64,000 nt of DNA from Pseudomonas oleovorans subsp. oleovorans (GCF_002197815.1 NZ_NIUB01000001.1:147993-211992), one strand, 5' to 3'. Shown: positions 19,617-30,871, counted from the stretch's first letter. Numbers and translations: made by a program. Notes: generated from the letters alone by a model not told the origin.

Positions 19617-20432
19617 ATGGCCAAGCCAGCCGCCCAGCCGCACATTGCCAGTGCCTATACCTACGCCGAACTCGGTGACGGTCGCGCGCAGCACGCTGCA
19701 CTGGCCGAAGAATGTGCCCTGGCGATCAGCTACAACGACCTGAACCAGGCGGTGATGATGGTTTCGCCCCATCACCTGGAAGATTTTGCCGTCGGCTTCA
19801 GTTTTGGCAACGACCTGATCAAGTCAATCGACGACATCTATGACATCCAGTTGCGCGGCCTCGGTGACAGCCGCGAAGCCCGCTTGCAGGTCAGCAGCCG
19901 TGCCTTCTGGGCGCTCAAGCAGCAACGCCGGCAAATGGCTGGCACCAGTGGTTGTGGCCTGTGCGGTGTGGATGCACTGGAACAGGCGCTACCGGCCCTG
20001 ACCGCCCTACCCGGCGCAGCATTACCGCCACTTGAACATCTCACCGGACTGCGCGAGCGCATCGGTGAGCAACAACAACTGGCACGCCACAGCGGCGCGC
20101 TGCATGCCGCCCTGTTCATCGATGCCAGCGGTGAGATTCGTCTGTGCCGTGAAGACATCGGTCGCCATAACGCCCTGGACAAGCTGATCGGCGCCATCGC
20201 CCGCGAACGTATCGACACTCACGGTGGCTTCGCCCTGGTCACCAGTCGCTGCAGCCTGGAACTGCTGCACAAGGCAGTACGTGCCGGCATCGGCACCCTG
20301 GTGAGCCTGTCCGCCCCTACCGCCCTGACCGTGGAGTGGGCGCGGCGCCACCGCCTCAACCTGATCCACCTGCCCCATCACAGCACGCCGCGGGTCTACA
20401 GCCCCGCGCCTGACGAAGAAGAACGACCATGA
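19617..20432 (+). CDS. fdhD: FdhD, sulfur carrier for formate dehydrogenase maturation
   Basis: FdhD transfers sulfur from IscS to the molybdenum cofactor of formate dehydrogenase-like enzymes. The 271-residue protein has the conserved CxxC loop GTSGCGLCGVDAL (C113, C116), and the segments SPHHLEDFAVGFSFG and EDIGRHNALDKLIG are family signatures. Its stop overlaps the ATG of the molybdoenzyme gene (20429-20432), which strongly suggests that enzyme is its client. Confidence 0.94.
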   Translation: MAKPAAQPHIASAYTYAELGDGRAQHAALAEECALAISYNDLNQAVMMVSPHHLEDFAVGFSFGNDLIKSIDDIYDIQLRGLGDSREARLQVSSRAFWALKQQRRQMAGTSGCGLCGVDALEQALPALTALPGAALPPLEHLTGLRERIGEQQQLARHSGALHAALFIDASGEIRLCREDIGRHNALDKLIGAIARERIDTHGGFALVTSRCSLELLHKAVRAGIGTLVSLSAPTALTVEWARRHRLNLIHLPHHSTPRVYSPAPDEEERP

Positions 20433-22768
20433 GCCTGCAACCCGTCAATCCTCGCTATAAGCCCTACAAAGGCCCAGCCGCTGGCTGGGGTGCACTGAAC
20501 GCCGTGACCCGCTTCTGGCTGGACAGCAAGCAGCCGTTCAAGAACCTGCGCGCGCTGCTCAAGACCAACCAGAACGGCGGCTTCGACTGCCCCGGCTGCG
20601 CCTGGGGCGATTCGCCCGAGGACGGTCACATCAAGTTCTGCGAGAACGGCGCCAAGGCGGTCAACTGGGAAGCCACCAAACGCCGCGTGGACCCGGCCTT
20701 TTTTGCCCGCTACACGGTCAGCCAACTGCGCGAGCAGAGCGACTACTGGCTCGAATACCAGGGCCGCCTGACCCACCCAATGCGCTATGACGCCAGCACC
20801 GATCGCTACACGAAGACCACCTGGGCCGAAGCCTTCGCCCTGATTGCCAGGCATCTGAAGGCGCTGCCGAGTCCGGATCACGCCGAGTTCTACACCTCCG
20901 GCCGGGCCAGCAACGAGGCGGCATACCTCTACCAGTTGTTCGTGCGCGCCTATGGCACCAACAACTTCCCCGACTGCTCGAATATGTGCCACGAGGCCAG
21001 CGGCGTCGCCCTCGGCCAAAGCGTGGGCATCGGCAAGGGCAGCGTGACTTTCAACGATTTCGAGCATGCCGACGCCATTTTCGTCCTCGGCCAGAACCCC
21101 GGCACCAACCACCCGCGCATGCTCGAACCGCTGCGCGAGGCGGTCAAACGCGGCGCCCAGGTGGTCTGCTTCAACCCACTGAAGGAGCGTGGCCTGGAGC
21201 GCTTCCAGCATCCGCAACACGCGCTGGAGATGCTCACCAACGGCTCCGAGCCGCTGAACACCGCGTTCTTCCGTCCGGCCCTGGGCGGCGACATGGCCGC
21301 CATGCGCGGCATCGCCAAGTTCCTCCTGCAGTGGGAGCGCGAGGCGCAGGCCAAGGGTGAAGCAGCGGTGTTCGACCATGCCTTCATCGCCGAGCACACC
21401 GATGGTGTCGAGGCCTACCTGAAGCTGCTCGACGACTGCAGCTGGGAGGCGCTGCAGGCTCAGTCCGGCCTCAGCCTGCAGGAAATCGAACAGGCTGCGC
21501 GCATGTACCGCCGCGCCGAGCGAGTGATCATCTGCTGGGCCATGGGCATCACCCAGCACCACCACTCGGTGGCCACCATCCAGGAAATCGTCAACCTGCA
21601 ACTGCTGCGCGGCAACCTCGGCCGCCCCGGCGCCGGCCTGTGCCCGGTGCGCGGTCACAGCAACGTACAGGGCGACCGCACCATGGGCATCAACGACCGT
21701 CCGCCGGTGACGCTGCTCGATGCCCTGGAAAAACGCTTCCAGTTCAAGGTGCCGCGCGAGAATGGCCACAACACGGTCGAGGCGATCAACGCCATGATCG
21801 ACGGCCAGGCCAAGGTATTCATCGGCCTCGGCGGCAACTTCGCCCAGGCCACGCCGGACAGCCCGCGTACGCACAAGGCGCTGCAGAGCTGCGAGCTCAC
21901 CGTGCAGATCAGCACCAAGCTCAATCGCAGTCACCTCACCGTCGGCCGCGACGCGCTGATCCTGCCGTGCCTCGGCCGTACCGATATCGACCTGCAGGCC
22001 AGCGGCCCGCAGGCGGTGACGGTGGAAGATTCGTTTAGCATGATCCACGCCTCCTACGGTCAGCTCGAACCGCTCTCCGGCAGCGAGATGCGTTCGGAGC
22101 CGGCCATCGTCGCCGGGATCGCCAAGGCCACTCTGGGCAACCACCCGGTGGACTGGGGCGCGCTGATCGCCGATTACGACCGCATCCGCGAGCTGATCGC
22201 CGACACCATCCCCGGCTTCCAGGATTTCAACCAGCGTGTCGCTCACCCCGGCGGCTTCTACCTCGGCAACTCGGCCGGCGCGCGCCAGTGGAAAACGGCA
22301 TCCGGCAAGGCCAATTTCAAGGCCAATGCGCTGCTCGACGACCTGCTGCCCCCGCAGGTGCGCGAAAGCGGTGAGACGCCGGATCTGATCCTGCAGACCC
22401 TGCGCTCGCACGATCAGTACAACACCACGGTGTACGGCCTCGACGACCGTTATCGCGGCGTGCGCGGGCAGCGCGATGTGCTCTTCGCCAACGAGGCGGA
22501 CATCCTGCGCCTGGGCTTCAAGCCCGGTCAGAAGGTGGACATCCGCTCGTTGTGGAACGATGGCATCGAACGCCGGGTGAGCAGTTTCACCCTGCTCGCT
22601 TTCGATATCCCGGCCGGCCAGGCCGCTGCTTACTTCCCCGAAGCCAATCCGCTGGTGCCGCTGGAAAGCGCCGGCGTCGGCAGCAGCACACCGACCAGCA
22701 AGTTCGTCGCCATCCGCCTGCAGGCTGCCAGCGGCGGCAATCTGCTGGGCAGCAGCGCAACCAGCTGA
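20429..22768 (+). CDS. FdhF/YdeP-type molybdopterin oxidoreductase
   Basis: The 779-residue single-subunit molybdoenzyme is related to formate dehydrogenase H and E. coli YdeP. The N-terminal iron-sulfur motif is Cx2Cx13C (C54, C57, C71; DCPGCAWGDSPEDGHIKFC). Molybdopterin motifs include SNMCHEASGVALGQSVG and VLGQNPGTNHPRML, and the C-terminal guanylate-binding domain contains LRSHDQYNTTVYGLDDRYRG. No FdhB/FdhC-type electron-transfer subunits are nearby, so its electron partner is unknown. It is coupled to fdhD by an ATGA overlap and corresponds to P. aeruginosa PA5181 by position. Confidence 0.88.
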   Translation: MSLQPVNPRYKPYKGPAAGWGALNAVTRFWLDSKQPFKNLRALLKTNQNGGFDCPGCAWGDSPEDGHIKFCENGAKAVNWEATKRRVDPAFFARYTVSQLREQSDYWLEYQGRLTHPMRYDASTDRYTKTTWAEAFALIARHLKALPSPDHAEFYTSGRASNEAAYLYQLFVRAYGTNNFPDCSNMCHEASGVALGQSVGIGKGSVTFNDFEHADAIFVLGQNPGTNHPRMLEPLREAVKRGAQVVCFNPLKERGLERFQHPQHALEMLTNGSEPLNTAFFRPALGGDMAAMRGIAKFLLQWEREAQAKGEAAVFDHAFIAEHTDGVEAYLKLLDDCSWEALQAQSGLSLQEIEQAARMYRRAERVIICWAMGITQHHHSVATIQEIVNLQLLRGNLGRPGAGLCPVRGHSNVQGDRTMGINDRPPVTLLDALEKRFQFKVPRENGHNTVEAINAMIDGQAKVFIGLGGNFAQATPDSPRTHKALQSCELTVQISTKLNRSHLTVGRDALILPCLGRTDIDLQASGPQAVTVEDSFSMIHASYGQLEPLSGSEMRSEPAIVAGIAKATLGNHPVDWGALIADYDRIRELIADTIPGFQDFNQRVAHPGGFYLGNSAGARQWKTASGKANFKANALLDDLLPPQVRESGETPDLILQTLRSHDQYNTTVYGLDDRYRGVRGQRDVLFANEADILRLGFKPGQKVDIRSLWNDGIERRVSSFTLLAFDIPAGQAAAYFPEANPLVPLESAGVGSSTPTSKFVAIRLQAASGGNLLGSSATS

Positions 22769-22851
22769 CCGGCGGCCAGGAACCTCGTACAGAAATCGCT
22801 GGTCAATGGCATAACGCTCGCCATCTGGCGGTTTCTGTTATCGAGGTGTCC

Positions 22852-23294
22852 ATGAAGTCTCTGCAACTCTTCTTTCCCTTGGCCTGACTAGCGGCGGTTT
22901 TGCCTTTGCCGGCAATACCGAGGCCGGCCTGGGCGGCGCACTAGGTGGCGCAGTGGGTGCGATGGTTGGTCAGCAGGTCGGTGGCAACACTGGCGCTGCG
23001 GTCGGTGCCGGTCTCGGTGGCGCTGCCGGCAGCATGGTCGGCGCGGATCGCCGCAGCCGTACTGAAGCCGCCATTGGCGGCGCGCTGGGCGCAGCCGGTG
23101 GCAACGTCGTCGGGCAGCAGGTTGGTGGCAACACCGGCGGCGTGGTCGGTGCGGCAGTCGGTGGCGGCGCCGGTGGCGCACTGGGCAACTACATGGGCAA
23201 TGCCAGCTATGACGATGACCGTCGCGGCAAGCATCACCGCCACTACCATGGCAAGAAACACAAGAAGCACCACAAGCACTGGCGCCGTCACTGA
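22852..23294 (+). pseudogene. Glycine-zipper (2TM) surface-antigen-like gene broken by a frameshift in the signal peptide
   Basis: From the ATG at 22852 the reading MKSLQLFFPLA stops at once. One frame over, ALSE-type coding resumes as LLSLGLTSGGFAFAGNTE and runs to 23294. Adding one base near 22877-22880 (CTCTTCTTTC) would restore one signal peptide, MKSLQL then LSLGLTSGGFAFA, and a mature Gly/Ala-rich protein. The mature part has two copies of VGQQVGGNTG and GxxxG zippers, then a basic His/Lys-rich tail. Without the repair the first in-frame ATG is 22953, which lacks an export signal. A sequencing error in this short pyrimidine run is possible. A GGTGT sequence lies upstream as a weak RBS. 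Confidence 0.75.
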
Positions 23295-23473
23295 CGGATG
23301 CCTGGGGTCTGTTGGCATTTCGACGCAAGCCGTGCGCGAAACGGCAACAGACCCTAGCCCATGCGCTCGTCATCCGAACGTTGGGGTGACCTAGCAGCTT
23401 ATGCGCCGTGCCGCCGACACAGTCTGAACAGCGCGACTGGCCTGGCAGCCCCTGGCTGCGCTAAGCTGTCGCC

Positions 23474-24613
23474 ATGACCACGCCATACCTGATCCCGCTC
23501 CAGACCAGCAGCACGGACGCCGCCAGCGGCCTGCGCATCGGTGGCGACTGGACGCTGGCCCATTACAGCCGACTCGAACCTCAGGTCCTGGCCCTGCGCG
23601 AACGCCTGCACGGCCGGGAAAACATCGACCTCGACGAACTGGCCGCACTGGATACCGCCGGCGCTGCGCTGCTGGTGGAACTGCTGGGTTGTGAGCGCCT
23701 GCGCCAACTGGCGCAACAGGACAGCCTGAGCGCCGAGCGCCGCGCCTTGCTGCTGGCAGTGGCAGACACCATGGCGGGCACTCAGCAGGTACAGGAACAC
23801 GCCACACCTTCGGCACTGCGCGAAGTGCTCGGACATATCGGCGAGGCGGTGGAAAGCACCTGGTGCCAAGGCCGGGAACTGCTCGGCTTCATGGGCCTGA
23901 CCCTGAGCAGCATGCTGACGATCCTGCTGCGCCCGGCGCGCTGGCGCCTGACCTCGCTGACCGCCCATCTGGAACAGTGCGGCCTCAACGCCGTGCCCAT
24001 CATCGCCCTGTTGACCTTTCTGGTGGGCGCCGTGGTCGCCTTTCTCGGCGCCACCATCCTCGCCGACTTCGGTGCCACCATCTACACGGTGAACCTGGTG
24101 GCGTTCTCCTTCCTGCGCGAGTTCGGCGTGCTGCTCACCGCGATTCTCATGGCTGGGCGCACCGCCAGCGCCTTCACCGCACAGATCGGCTCGATGAAGG
24201 CCAACGAGGAGATCGACGCCATCCGCACCCTCGGTCTGAGCCCCGTCGAGCTGCTGGTGCTGCCGCGGGTGTTCGCGATGCTCATCGCCCTGCCGATCCT
24301 GACCTTCATCGCCATGCTCAGCGGCATGCTCGGCGGCGCGCTGGTCTGTGCATTGAGCCTGGACATCTCGCCGACCATGTACCTGTCGATCCTGCAGGAC
24401 AGCGACCTGCTGCAGCACTTCCTCGTTGGCCTGCTCAAGGCACCGATCTTCGCTTTCCTGATCGCCCTGATCGGCTGTCTGGAAGGCTTCAAGGTCAGCG
24501 GCAGCGCACAATCGGTGGGCGAGCACACCACCTCGGCGGTGGTGCAGTCGATCTTCGTGGTCATCCTACTCGACGCCCTGGCGGCGTTGTTCCTGATGGA
24601 GATGGGCTGGTGA
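23474..24613 (+). CDS. MlaE-family ABC transporter permease with N-terminal STAS-like domain
   Basis: The 379-residue inner-membrane permease of an MCE lipid-transport system has a soluble N-terminal region (about residues 15-100, IGGDWTLAHYSRLEP to ELAALDTAGAALLVELLG) that looks like a STAS domain. An MlaE permease domain with about six TM segments follows (TFLVGAVVAFLGATILADFG, AGRTASAFTAQIGSMKANEE). In E. coli Mla the STAS protein MlaB is separate; here it appears fused. The stop overlaps the GTG of the ATPase gene. It corresponds by content to P. aeruginosa PA3211. Confidence 0.9.
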   Translation: MTTPYLIPLQTSSTDAASGLRIGGDWTLAHYSRLEPQVLALRERLHGRENIDLDELAALDTAGAALLVELLGCERLRQLAQQDSLSAERRALLLAVADTMAGTQQVQEHATPSALREVLGHIGEAVESTWCQGRELLGFMGLTLSSMLTILLRPARWRLTSLTAHLEQCGLNAVPIIALLTFLVGAVVAFLGATILADFGATIYTVNLVAFSFLREFGVLLTAILMAGRTASAFTAQIGSMKANEEIDAIRTLGLSPVELLVLPRVFAMLIALPILTFIAMLSGMLGGALVCALSLDISPTMYLSILQDSDLLQHFLVGLLKAPIFAFLIALIGCLEGFKVSGSAQSVGEHTTSAVVQSIFVVILLDALAALFLMEMGW

Positions 24614-25395
24614 GCCAGGAGACCATCATCGAGGTACGCGACCTGTGCAACCAGTTCGGCACACAGGTGGTGCATCAGCATCTGGACTTCGACCTATATC
24701 GCGGCGAAATACTTGGCGTGGTAGGCGGCTCGGGCACCGGCAAGTCCGTGCTGCTGCGCAGCATCGTCGGCCTGCGCCAGCCCAATGCCGGCACCGTACG
24801 GGTGTTCGGCGAGGAACTGCTGAGCCTGTCGGCCGAGCGGCGCTCGCAGCTGGAGCGGCGTTTCGGCGTGCTCTACCAGCGCGGCGCGCTGTTCTCCTCG
24901 CTGACCGTCAGCGAGAACATCGCCCTGCCGCTGATCGAACACGCCGGCCTGTCGCGCGCGGCAGCCGAACGCCTGGCCAGGGTCAAGATCGCCCTGGCCG
25001 GCCTGCCGCAGGATGCCGCCGACAAATACCCCAGTTCGCTGTCCGGCGGCATGGTCAAGCGCGCCGCCCTGGCCCGCGCCCTGGCACTGGACCCGGACAT
25101 CCTGTTTCTCGACGAACCCACCGCCGGCCTCGACCCGATTGGCGCGGCGGCCTTCGACCAGTTGATCCGCACCCTCAGCGACAGCCTGGGCCTGAGTGTA
25201 TTTCTGGTCACTCACGACCTGGACACGCTCTACAGCATCTGCGACCGGGTCGCGGTGCTGGCACAGAAAAAGGTGCTGGTGGCCGACCGCCTGGACGTGG
25301 TGGCTGCCACCGACGATGCCTGGATTCAGCAATATTTTCACGGCCCGCGCGGACGCGCGGCTGCGCAGGCCGCCACCGCGGCAAGGAGTCAATGA
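24610..25395 (+). CDS. MlaF-type ABC transporter ATPase
   Basis: The 261-residue ATPase energises the MCE transporter. It has Walker A GVVGGSGTGKSVLL, signature LSGGMVKRAALARALAL, Walker B DILFLDEPTAGLD and switch histidine LVTHDLD. The start is the GTG at 24610 (VSQETIIEVRDLCNQFG), overlapping the permease stop; the longer open frame upstream is antisense-like noise within the permease gene. The MCE gene's ATG follows the stop immediately, so all four genes are tightly coupled. Confidence 0.93.
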   Translation: MSQETIIEVRDLCNQFGTQVVHQHLDFDLYRGEILGVVGGSGTGKSVLLRSIVGLRQPNAGTVRVFGEELLSLSAERRSQLERRFGVLYQRGALFSSLTVSENIALPLIEHAGLSRAAAERLARVKIALAGLPQDAADKYPSSLSGGMVKRAALARALALDPDILFLDEPTAGLDPIGAAAFDQLIRTLSDSLGLSVFLVTHDLDTLYSICDRVAVLAQKKVLVADRLDVVAATDDAWIQQYFHGPRGRAAAQAATAARSQ

Positions 25396-26313
25396 ATGGA
25401 ACCCAGAGCCCATCACGTGCTGATCGGCCTGTTCACCGTGCTCACGGTGGGCGCCGCGCTGCTGTTCGCCCTGTGGCTGAACAAGGCCGGTGCCGATCGC
25501 GCCTTCACCGATTACGAGGTGATCTTCAACGAAGCGGTCACTGGCCTGTCACAGGGCAGCGCGGTGCAATACAGCGGGATCAAGGTCGGCGACGTGATCA
25601 GCCTGGGGCTCGATCCCAACGATCCGCGCACCGTGCGCGCGCGTATCCGCATCGTCGGCCATACCCCGATCAAGCAGGACACCCGCGCGCGCCTGGCGAT
25701 CACCGGCGTCACCGGCCTGGCGGTAATCCAGCTGCACGGCGGCAGCCCGGAAAGCCCGCCACTGGAAGGCAAGGATGGCCAGCCAGGCATCATCATCGCC
25801 GACCGTTCGCCACTGTCCCGGCTGATGGCCAATGGCGAGGACCTGGTGGTCAATATCACCCGCCTGCTCAACCGCGCCAACCGCATGCTTTCGCGCGAGA
25901 ATGCCGAGCGCGTCTCGCGCACCCTGGAGAATCTGGAGCAGGCCACAGCCGGCCTGGCCGAGCAACGCGGCGAGCTAAGCGAAGCCCTGCAACAGGCCGG
26001 CGCCGCCACCCGCGAGGCGGCCGAACTGATGCGCACCGCCAACCGTCTGCTCGACGGCCAGGGCAGTCAGGCGCTGGACAATGCCGAGCGTCTGATGGCC
26101 TCGCTGGAACGCAGCAGCCGCAGCATCGAGCAGTTGCTGGAAAGCAATCGCAGTGCGCTGGACAGTGGCATGCAGGGTCTGGGCGAGCTGGGCCCGGCGA
26201 TTGGCGAACTGCGCGATACCCTCGGCGCACTGCGCAGCTTCTCCCGCCGCCTGGAGCAGGACCCCACCGGCTACCTGCTGCGCAACGACAGCATCAAGGA
26301 GTTCCAACCATGA
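25396..26313 (+). CDS. MCE-domain substrate-binding protein (MlaD/PqiB-like)
   Basis: The 305-residue protein has an N-terminal TM anchor (residues 6-26, HHVLIGLFTVLTVGAALLFA) and one periplasmic MCE domain (about 40-125, YEVIFNEAVTGLSQGSAVQY). A long alpha-helical, Gln/Glu/Ala-rich tail (about 140-300) is predicted to form a coiled coil. Such proteins form hexameric rings that pass lipids between membranes. The gene starts directly after the ATPase stop and overlaps the lipoprotein gene (ATGA, 26310-26313). Confidence 0.9.
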   Translation: MEPRAHHVLIGLFTVLTVGAALLFALWLNKAGADRAFTDYEVIFNEAVTGLSQGSAVQYSGIKVGDVISLGLDPNDPRTVRARIRIVGHTPIKQDTRARLAITGVTGLAVIQLHGGSPESPPLEGKDGQPGIIIADRSPLSRLMANGEDLVVNITRLLNRANRMLSRENAERVSRTLENLEQATAGLAEQRGELSEALQQAGAATREAAELMRTANRLLDGQGSQALDNAERLMASLERSSRSIEQLLESNRSALDSGMQGLGELGPAIGELRDTLGALRSFSRRLEQDPTGYLLRNDSIKEFQP

Positions 26314-26909
26314 AGCGCCTGTCCCTGCTGCTGGCCGCTGGTCTGCTCAGCGCCTGCTCGATCCTGCCGCAGAGCGAACCATTGGATATCTACCTGCTGC
26401 CAGGCGCCGCGCTGCCTACACAAACCCAGCGCGTCGACTGGTCGTTGCGGGTCAACAGCCCGGTCAGCAACCAGCTGCTCGACGGCACGCGCATCGTCGT
26501 GCTGCCTGAGCCCGGTCGGGTCAACACCTACCAGGGCGTACGCTGGAGCGAACGTACGCCGCAGCTGCTGCGTGGCCGCCTGTTGGACGCCTTTCACGAT
26601 GACGGTCGAGTTCAGGCCCTGAGCAACGAAGAGCAGCGCCTGCAGGCCGATCTGGAGCTGGTCAGCGACCTGCGCAGTTTCCATAGCCAGTATCGTGACG
26701 GCCGCCCCGAGGCGCTGATCCAGCTCGACGTACGCCTGGTCGATGCCCGTGATCAGCACATCCTCGCCAGCCGCCGCTTCAGCGTCAGTCAGCCGGCGAG
26801 TGATACGTCGATTGCTGCAGTAGTGAAAGCCTTCGGTCAGGCTGGCGATCGATTGTCCCGCGAGCTGGTGGACTGGACGCTGGCCGAAGGGCAACGCGCT
26901 AACCCGTAG
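26310..26909 (+). CDS. ABC-type transport auxiliary lipoprotein (PqiC/YmbA-like)
   Basis: The 199-residue protein has a lipoprotein signal with lipobox LLSAC (Cys about residue 16). The mature domain belongs to the ABC transport auxiliary family (LDIYLLPGAALPTQTQRVDW, RWSERTPQLLRGRLLDAFHD-like segments). Such lipoproteins cap MCE tunnels at the outer membrane. It is the last gene of the four-gene lipid-transport operon. REP-like repeats follow. Confidence 0.88.
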   Translation: MKRLSLLLAAGLLSACSILPQSEPLDIYLLPGAALPTQTQRVDWSLRVNSPVSNQLLDGTRIVVLPEPGRVNTYQGVRWSERTPQLLRGRLLDAFHDDGRVQALSNEEQRLQADLELVSDLRSFHSQYRDGRPEALIQLDVRLVDARDQHILASRRFSVSQPASDTSIAAVVKAFGQAGDRLSRELVDWTLAEGQRANP

Positions 26910-26970
26910 GGTGCGCCGCGCGCACCGAATCCCAAGCACCGATGGTGCACACAAGCTGGCCAGGTAGCCA

Positions 26971-27016
26971 GGATGCAATCCGGGGCATAGCGACCCGTAT
27001 TCCCCGGATTGCATCC
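26971..27016. repeat. Inverted repeat GGATGCAATCCGGGG / CCCCGGATTGCATCC
   Basis: Perfect 15-base arms at 26971-26985 and 27002-27016 with a 16-base loop, downstream of the lipid transporter operon. A second member with one changed base is at 63560-63604 after aguB, so it is a dispersed palindrome family distinct from the GAGCTC type. Confidence 0.8.
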
Positions 27017-27047
27017 GGCTATGGGACTGGCTATGGGACTTACCTTT

Positions 27048-27110
27048 GTAGGAGCGAGCTCTGCTCGCGAAGCCCTTTGCCGCAGCAATATTCGCGAGCA
27101 GAGCTCGCTC

Positions 27111-27114
<4 letters not shown>
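27048..27114. repeat. REP-like palindrome overlapping the recQ-like stop codon
   Basis: Same family as 15746-15811: 24-base arms at 27048-27071 and 27091-27114. The right arm supplies the TAG stop (27111-27113) of the convergent helicase gene. Confidence 0.85.
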
Positions 27115-29033
<1,919 letters not shown>

Positions 29034-29136
29034 GCGCTGTCACTCCTTTGACCGCTTGAAGGTCAGAGCGTAAGGTCATGGCGGTTGCAGCCGCCCTACG
29101 GCTCTCCGTTGAAGAGCTACAAGCCTAGCGAAGATT

Positions 29137-29190
29137 GTAGGGCGGGTGAAACCCGCCACTTCTGACCACGGCGGGTTTCACCCGCCCTAC
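29137..29190. repeat. Inverted repeat with GTAGGGCGGGTGAAACCCGCC arms
   Basis: The left arm at 29137-29157 and the right arm at 29170-29190 are near-perfect complements around a 12-base loop, in the gap between the helicase and pckA genes. A related half element with CGGGTACAACCCG is near 44869-44889. Confidence 0.75.
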
Positions 29191-29215
29191 GACGGCGGCT
29201 CTAACCTGTGGTCCC

Positions 29216-29248
29216 AAAAAAGAAACCGCCCGAAGGCGGTTTCTTTTG
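29216..29248. terminator. Bidirectional intrinsic terminator after pckA
   Basis: AAAAGAAACCGCC (29218-29230), loop CGAA, GGCGGTTTCTTTT (29235-29247): a 13-base stem with A and T runs on its two sides, so it can terminate transcripts from either strand. It is 14 bp past the pckA stop. Confidence 0.9.
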
Positions 29249-29261
29249 CTCTGCCCGGCGC

Positions 29262-30803
29262 TTACAGCTGCGGGCCGGCGTTCTTGATTGCTTCGCTGAC
29301 GTCGAACTTCTGGAAGTTGTCGATGAACAGCTTGGCCAGGCCCTTGGCGGCTTCGTCGTAGGCGTTCTTGTCTGCCCAGGTGTTGCGCGGGTTGAGCAGG
29401 TTGGTCTCGACGCCTGGCACCGACTTCGGCACATCCAGGTTGATGATCGGCAGGTGCTCGGTCTCGGCACCGATCAGCGCACCGCTCTGGATGGCCGCGA
29501 TCACGCCGCGGGTAGTCGGGATGTTGAAACGCTTACCGACACCGTAGCCACCGCCAGTCCAGCCGGTGTTGACCAGGTAGACCTTGGAGCCGAAGGCGTT
29601 GATGCGCTTGATCAGCAGCTCGGCGTAAACGCCGGCCGGACGCGGGAAGAACGGTGCGCCGAAGCAGGTGGAGAAGGTCGACTTGATGCCGCCGCCCGAA
29701 CCCATTTCGGTGGAACCGACCAGCGCGGTGTAGCCGGACAGGAAGTGATAGGCCGCCTGCTCGTTGTTGAGGATCGACACCGGCGGCAGTACACCGGTCA
29801 GGTCGCAGGTCAGGAAGATCACGGCATTCGGCTCGCCGCCCAGGTTCTTCTCGCTGCGCTTCTCAACGTACTCCAGCGGGTAGGCCGCGCGGCTGTTCTG
29901 GGTCAAGCTGTCGTCGGCGTAGTCCGGCACGCGGTTTTCGTCGAGCACGACGTTTTCCAGCACGGTGCCGAACTGGATGGCTTTCCAGATCACCGGCTCG
30001 TTCTTCTCGGACAGGTCGATGCACTTGGCGTAGCAACCGCCTTCGACGTTGAACACCACGCCTTCGCCCCAACCGTGCTCGTCGTCACCGATCAGGTAAC
30101 GCGACTCGTCGGCGGACAGGGTGGTCTTGCCGGTGCCGGACAGGCCGAAGAACAGGGTGACGTCGCCTTCTTCGCCAATGTTGGCGGCGCAGTGCATCGG
30201 CAGCACGTCTTTTTCCGGCAGCAGGAAGTTCTGCACGGAGAACATGGCTTTCTTCATTTCACCGGCGTAACGCATGCCGGCGATCAGCACTTTCCTGGCG
30301 GCGAAGTTGATGATCACGCAGCCATCGGAGTTGGTGCCGTCACGCTCAGGCACGCACTCGAAGTTGGCAACGTTGAGGATCTGCCACTCGGCCTTGCCAG
30401 CCTGGTTGTAGGTGGTCGGGTTGATGAACAACTGACGGCCGAACAGGTTCTGCCAGGCGGTCGCGGTGGTCATCTTCACCGGCAGGTAGTGCTCTTCGGC
30501 AGAACCTACGTGAACGTGGGAGACGAAGTGCTCCTGGGCGTTATTGAACGCCGCGACGCGATCCCACAGGGCGTCGAACTTGTCGGCCGGGAACGGACGG
30601 TTGATGGCGCCCCAGGCGATCTGCGCCTCGGTGCTCGGCTCCTGAACGATGAAACGATCAGCCGGCGAGCGGCCAGTGCGATGACCGGTACGTACGACCA
30701 GCGCGCCGTTGGCGGCCAGTTCCCCTTCACCACGGCGAATGGCTTCTTCGACCAGTTGCGCGGCGCTGATGTCGGTGTACACGGCGTTGTTGGCTTGCGT
30801 CAT
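29262..30803 (-). CDS. pckA: Phosphoenolpyruvate carboxykinase (ATP)
   Basis: The 513-residue enzyme converts oxaloacetate to PEP for gluconeogenesis. The kinase-type P-loop [15 protein letters not shown], the metal-binding segment and [16 protein letters not shown] are intact. The start is at the ATG 30803 ([18 protein letters not shown]), giving the exact length expected; the frame extends 21 codons upstream without similarity. An inverted repeat upstream (30844-30871) may be an operator. A strong terminator follows. Confidence 0.96.
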   Translation of the reverse strand: MTQANNAVYTDISAAQLVEEAIRRGEGELAANGALVVRTGHRTGRSPADRFIVQEPSTEAQIAWGAINRPFPADKFDALWDRVAAFNNAQEHFVSHVHVGSAEEHYLPVKMTTATAWQNLFGRQLFINPTTYNQAGKAEWQILNVANFECVPERDGTNSDGCVIINFAARKVLIAGMRYAGEMKKAMFSVQNFLLPEKDVLPMHCAANIGEEGDVTLFFGLSGTGKTTLSADESRYLIGDDEHGWGEGVVFNVEGGCYAKCIDLSEKNEPVIWKAIQFGTVLENVVLDENRVPDYADDSLTQNSRAAYPLEYVEKRSEKNLGGEPNAVIFLTCDLTGVLPPVSILNNEQAAYHFLSGYTALVGSTEMGSGGGIKSTFSTCFGAPFFPRPAGVYAELLIKRINAFGSKVYLVNTGWTGGGYGVGKRFNIPTTRGVIAAIQSGALIGAETEHLPIINLDVPKSVPGVETNLLNPRNTWADKNAYDEAAKGLAKLFIDNFQKFDVSEAIKNAGPQL

Positions 30804-30843
30804 GAGGGTCCCCGTCGGCCGCTGGCCGAGTCTTCCGAACGTT

Positions 30844-30871
30844 GTGTAGTACAGGGGCAACTGCACTACAC
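30844..30871. promoter_or_regulatory. Operator-like inverted repeat upstream of pckA
   Basis: GTGTAGTACAG (30844-30854) and CTGCACTACAC (30861-30871) are complementary at 10 of 11 positions around a 6-base spacer, 41-68 bp upstream of the pckA ATG. The TGTAGT/ACTACA halves recall sites of carbon-metabolism repressors such as HexR, but the spacing differs, so the regulator is not assigned. Confidence 0.45.

Noticed and set aside
20396..22411. 671-codon minus-strand open frame over the YdeP-type gene
   Set aside because: Antisense shadow of a well-supported molybdoenzyme gene.
22945..23394. Other-frame ORFs over the glycine-zipper gene
   Set aside because: Low-complexity GC repeats leave all frames open; only the Gly/Ala frame with zipper repeats and signal peptide makes biological sense.
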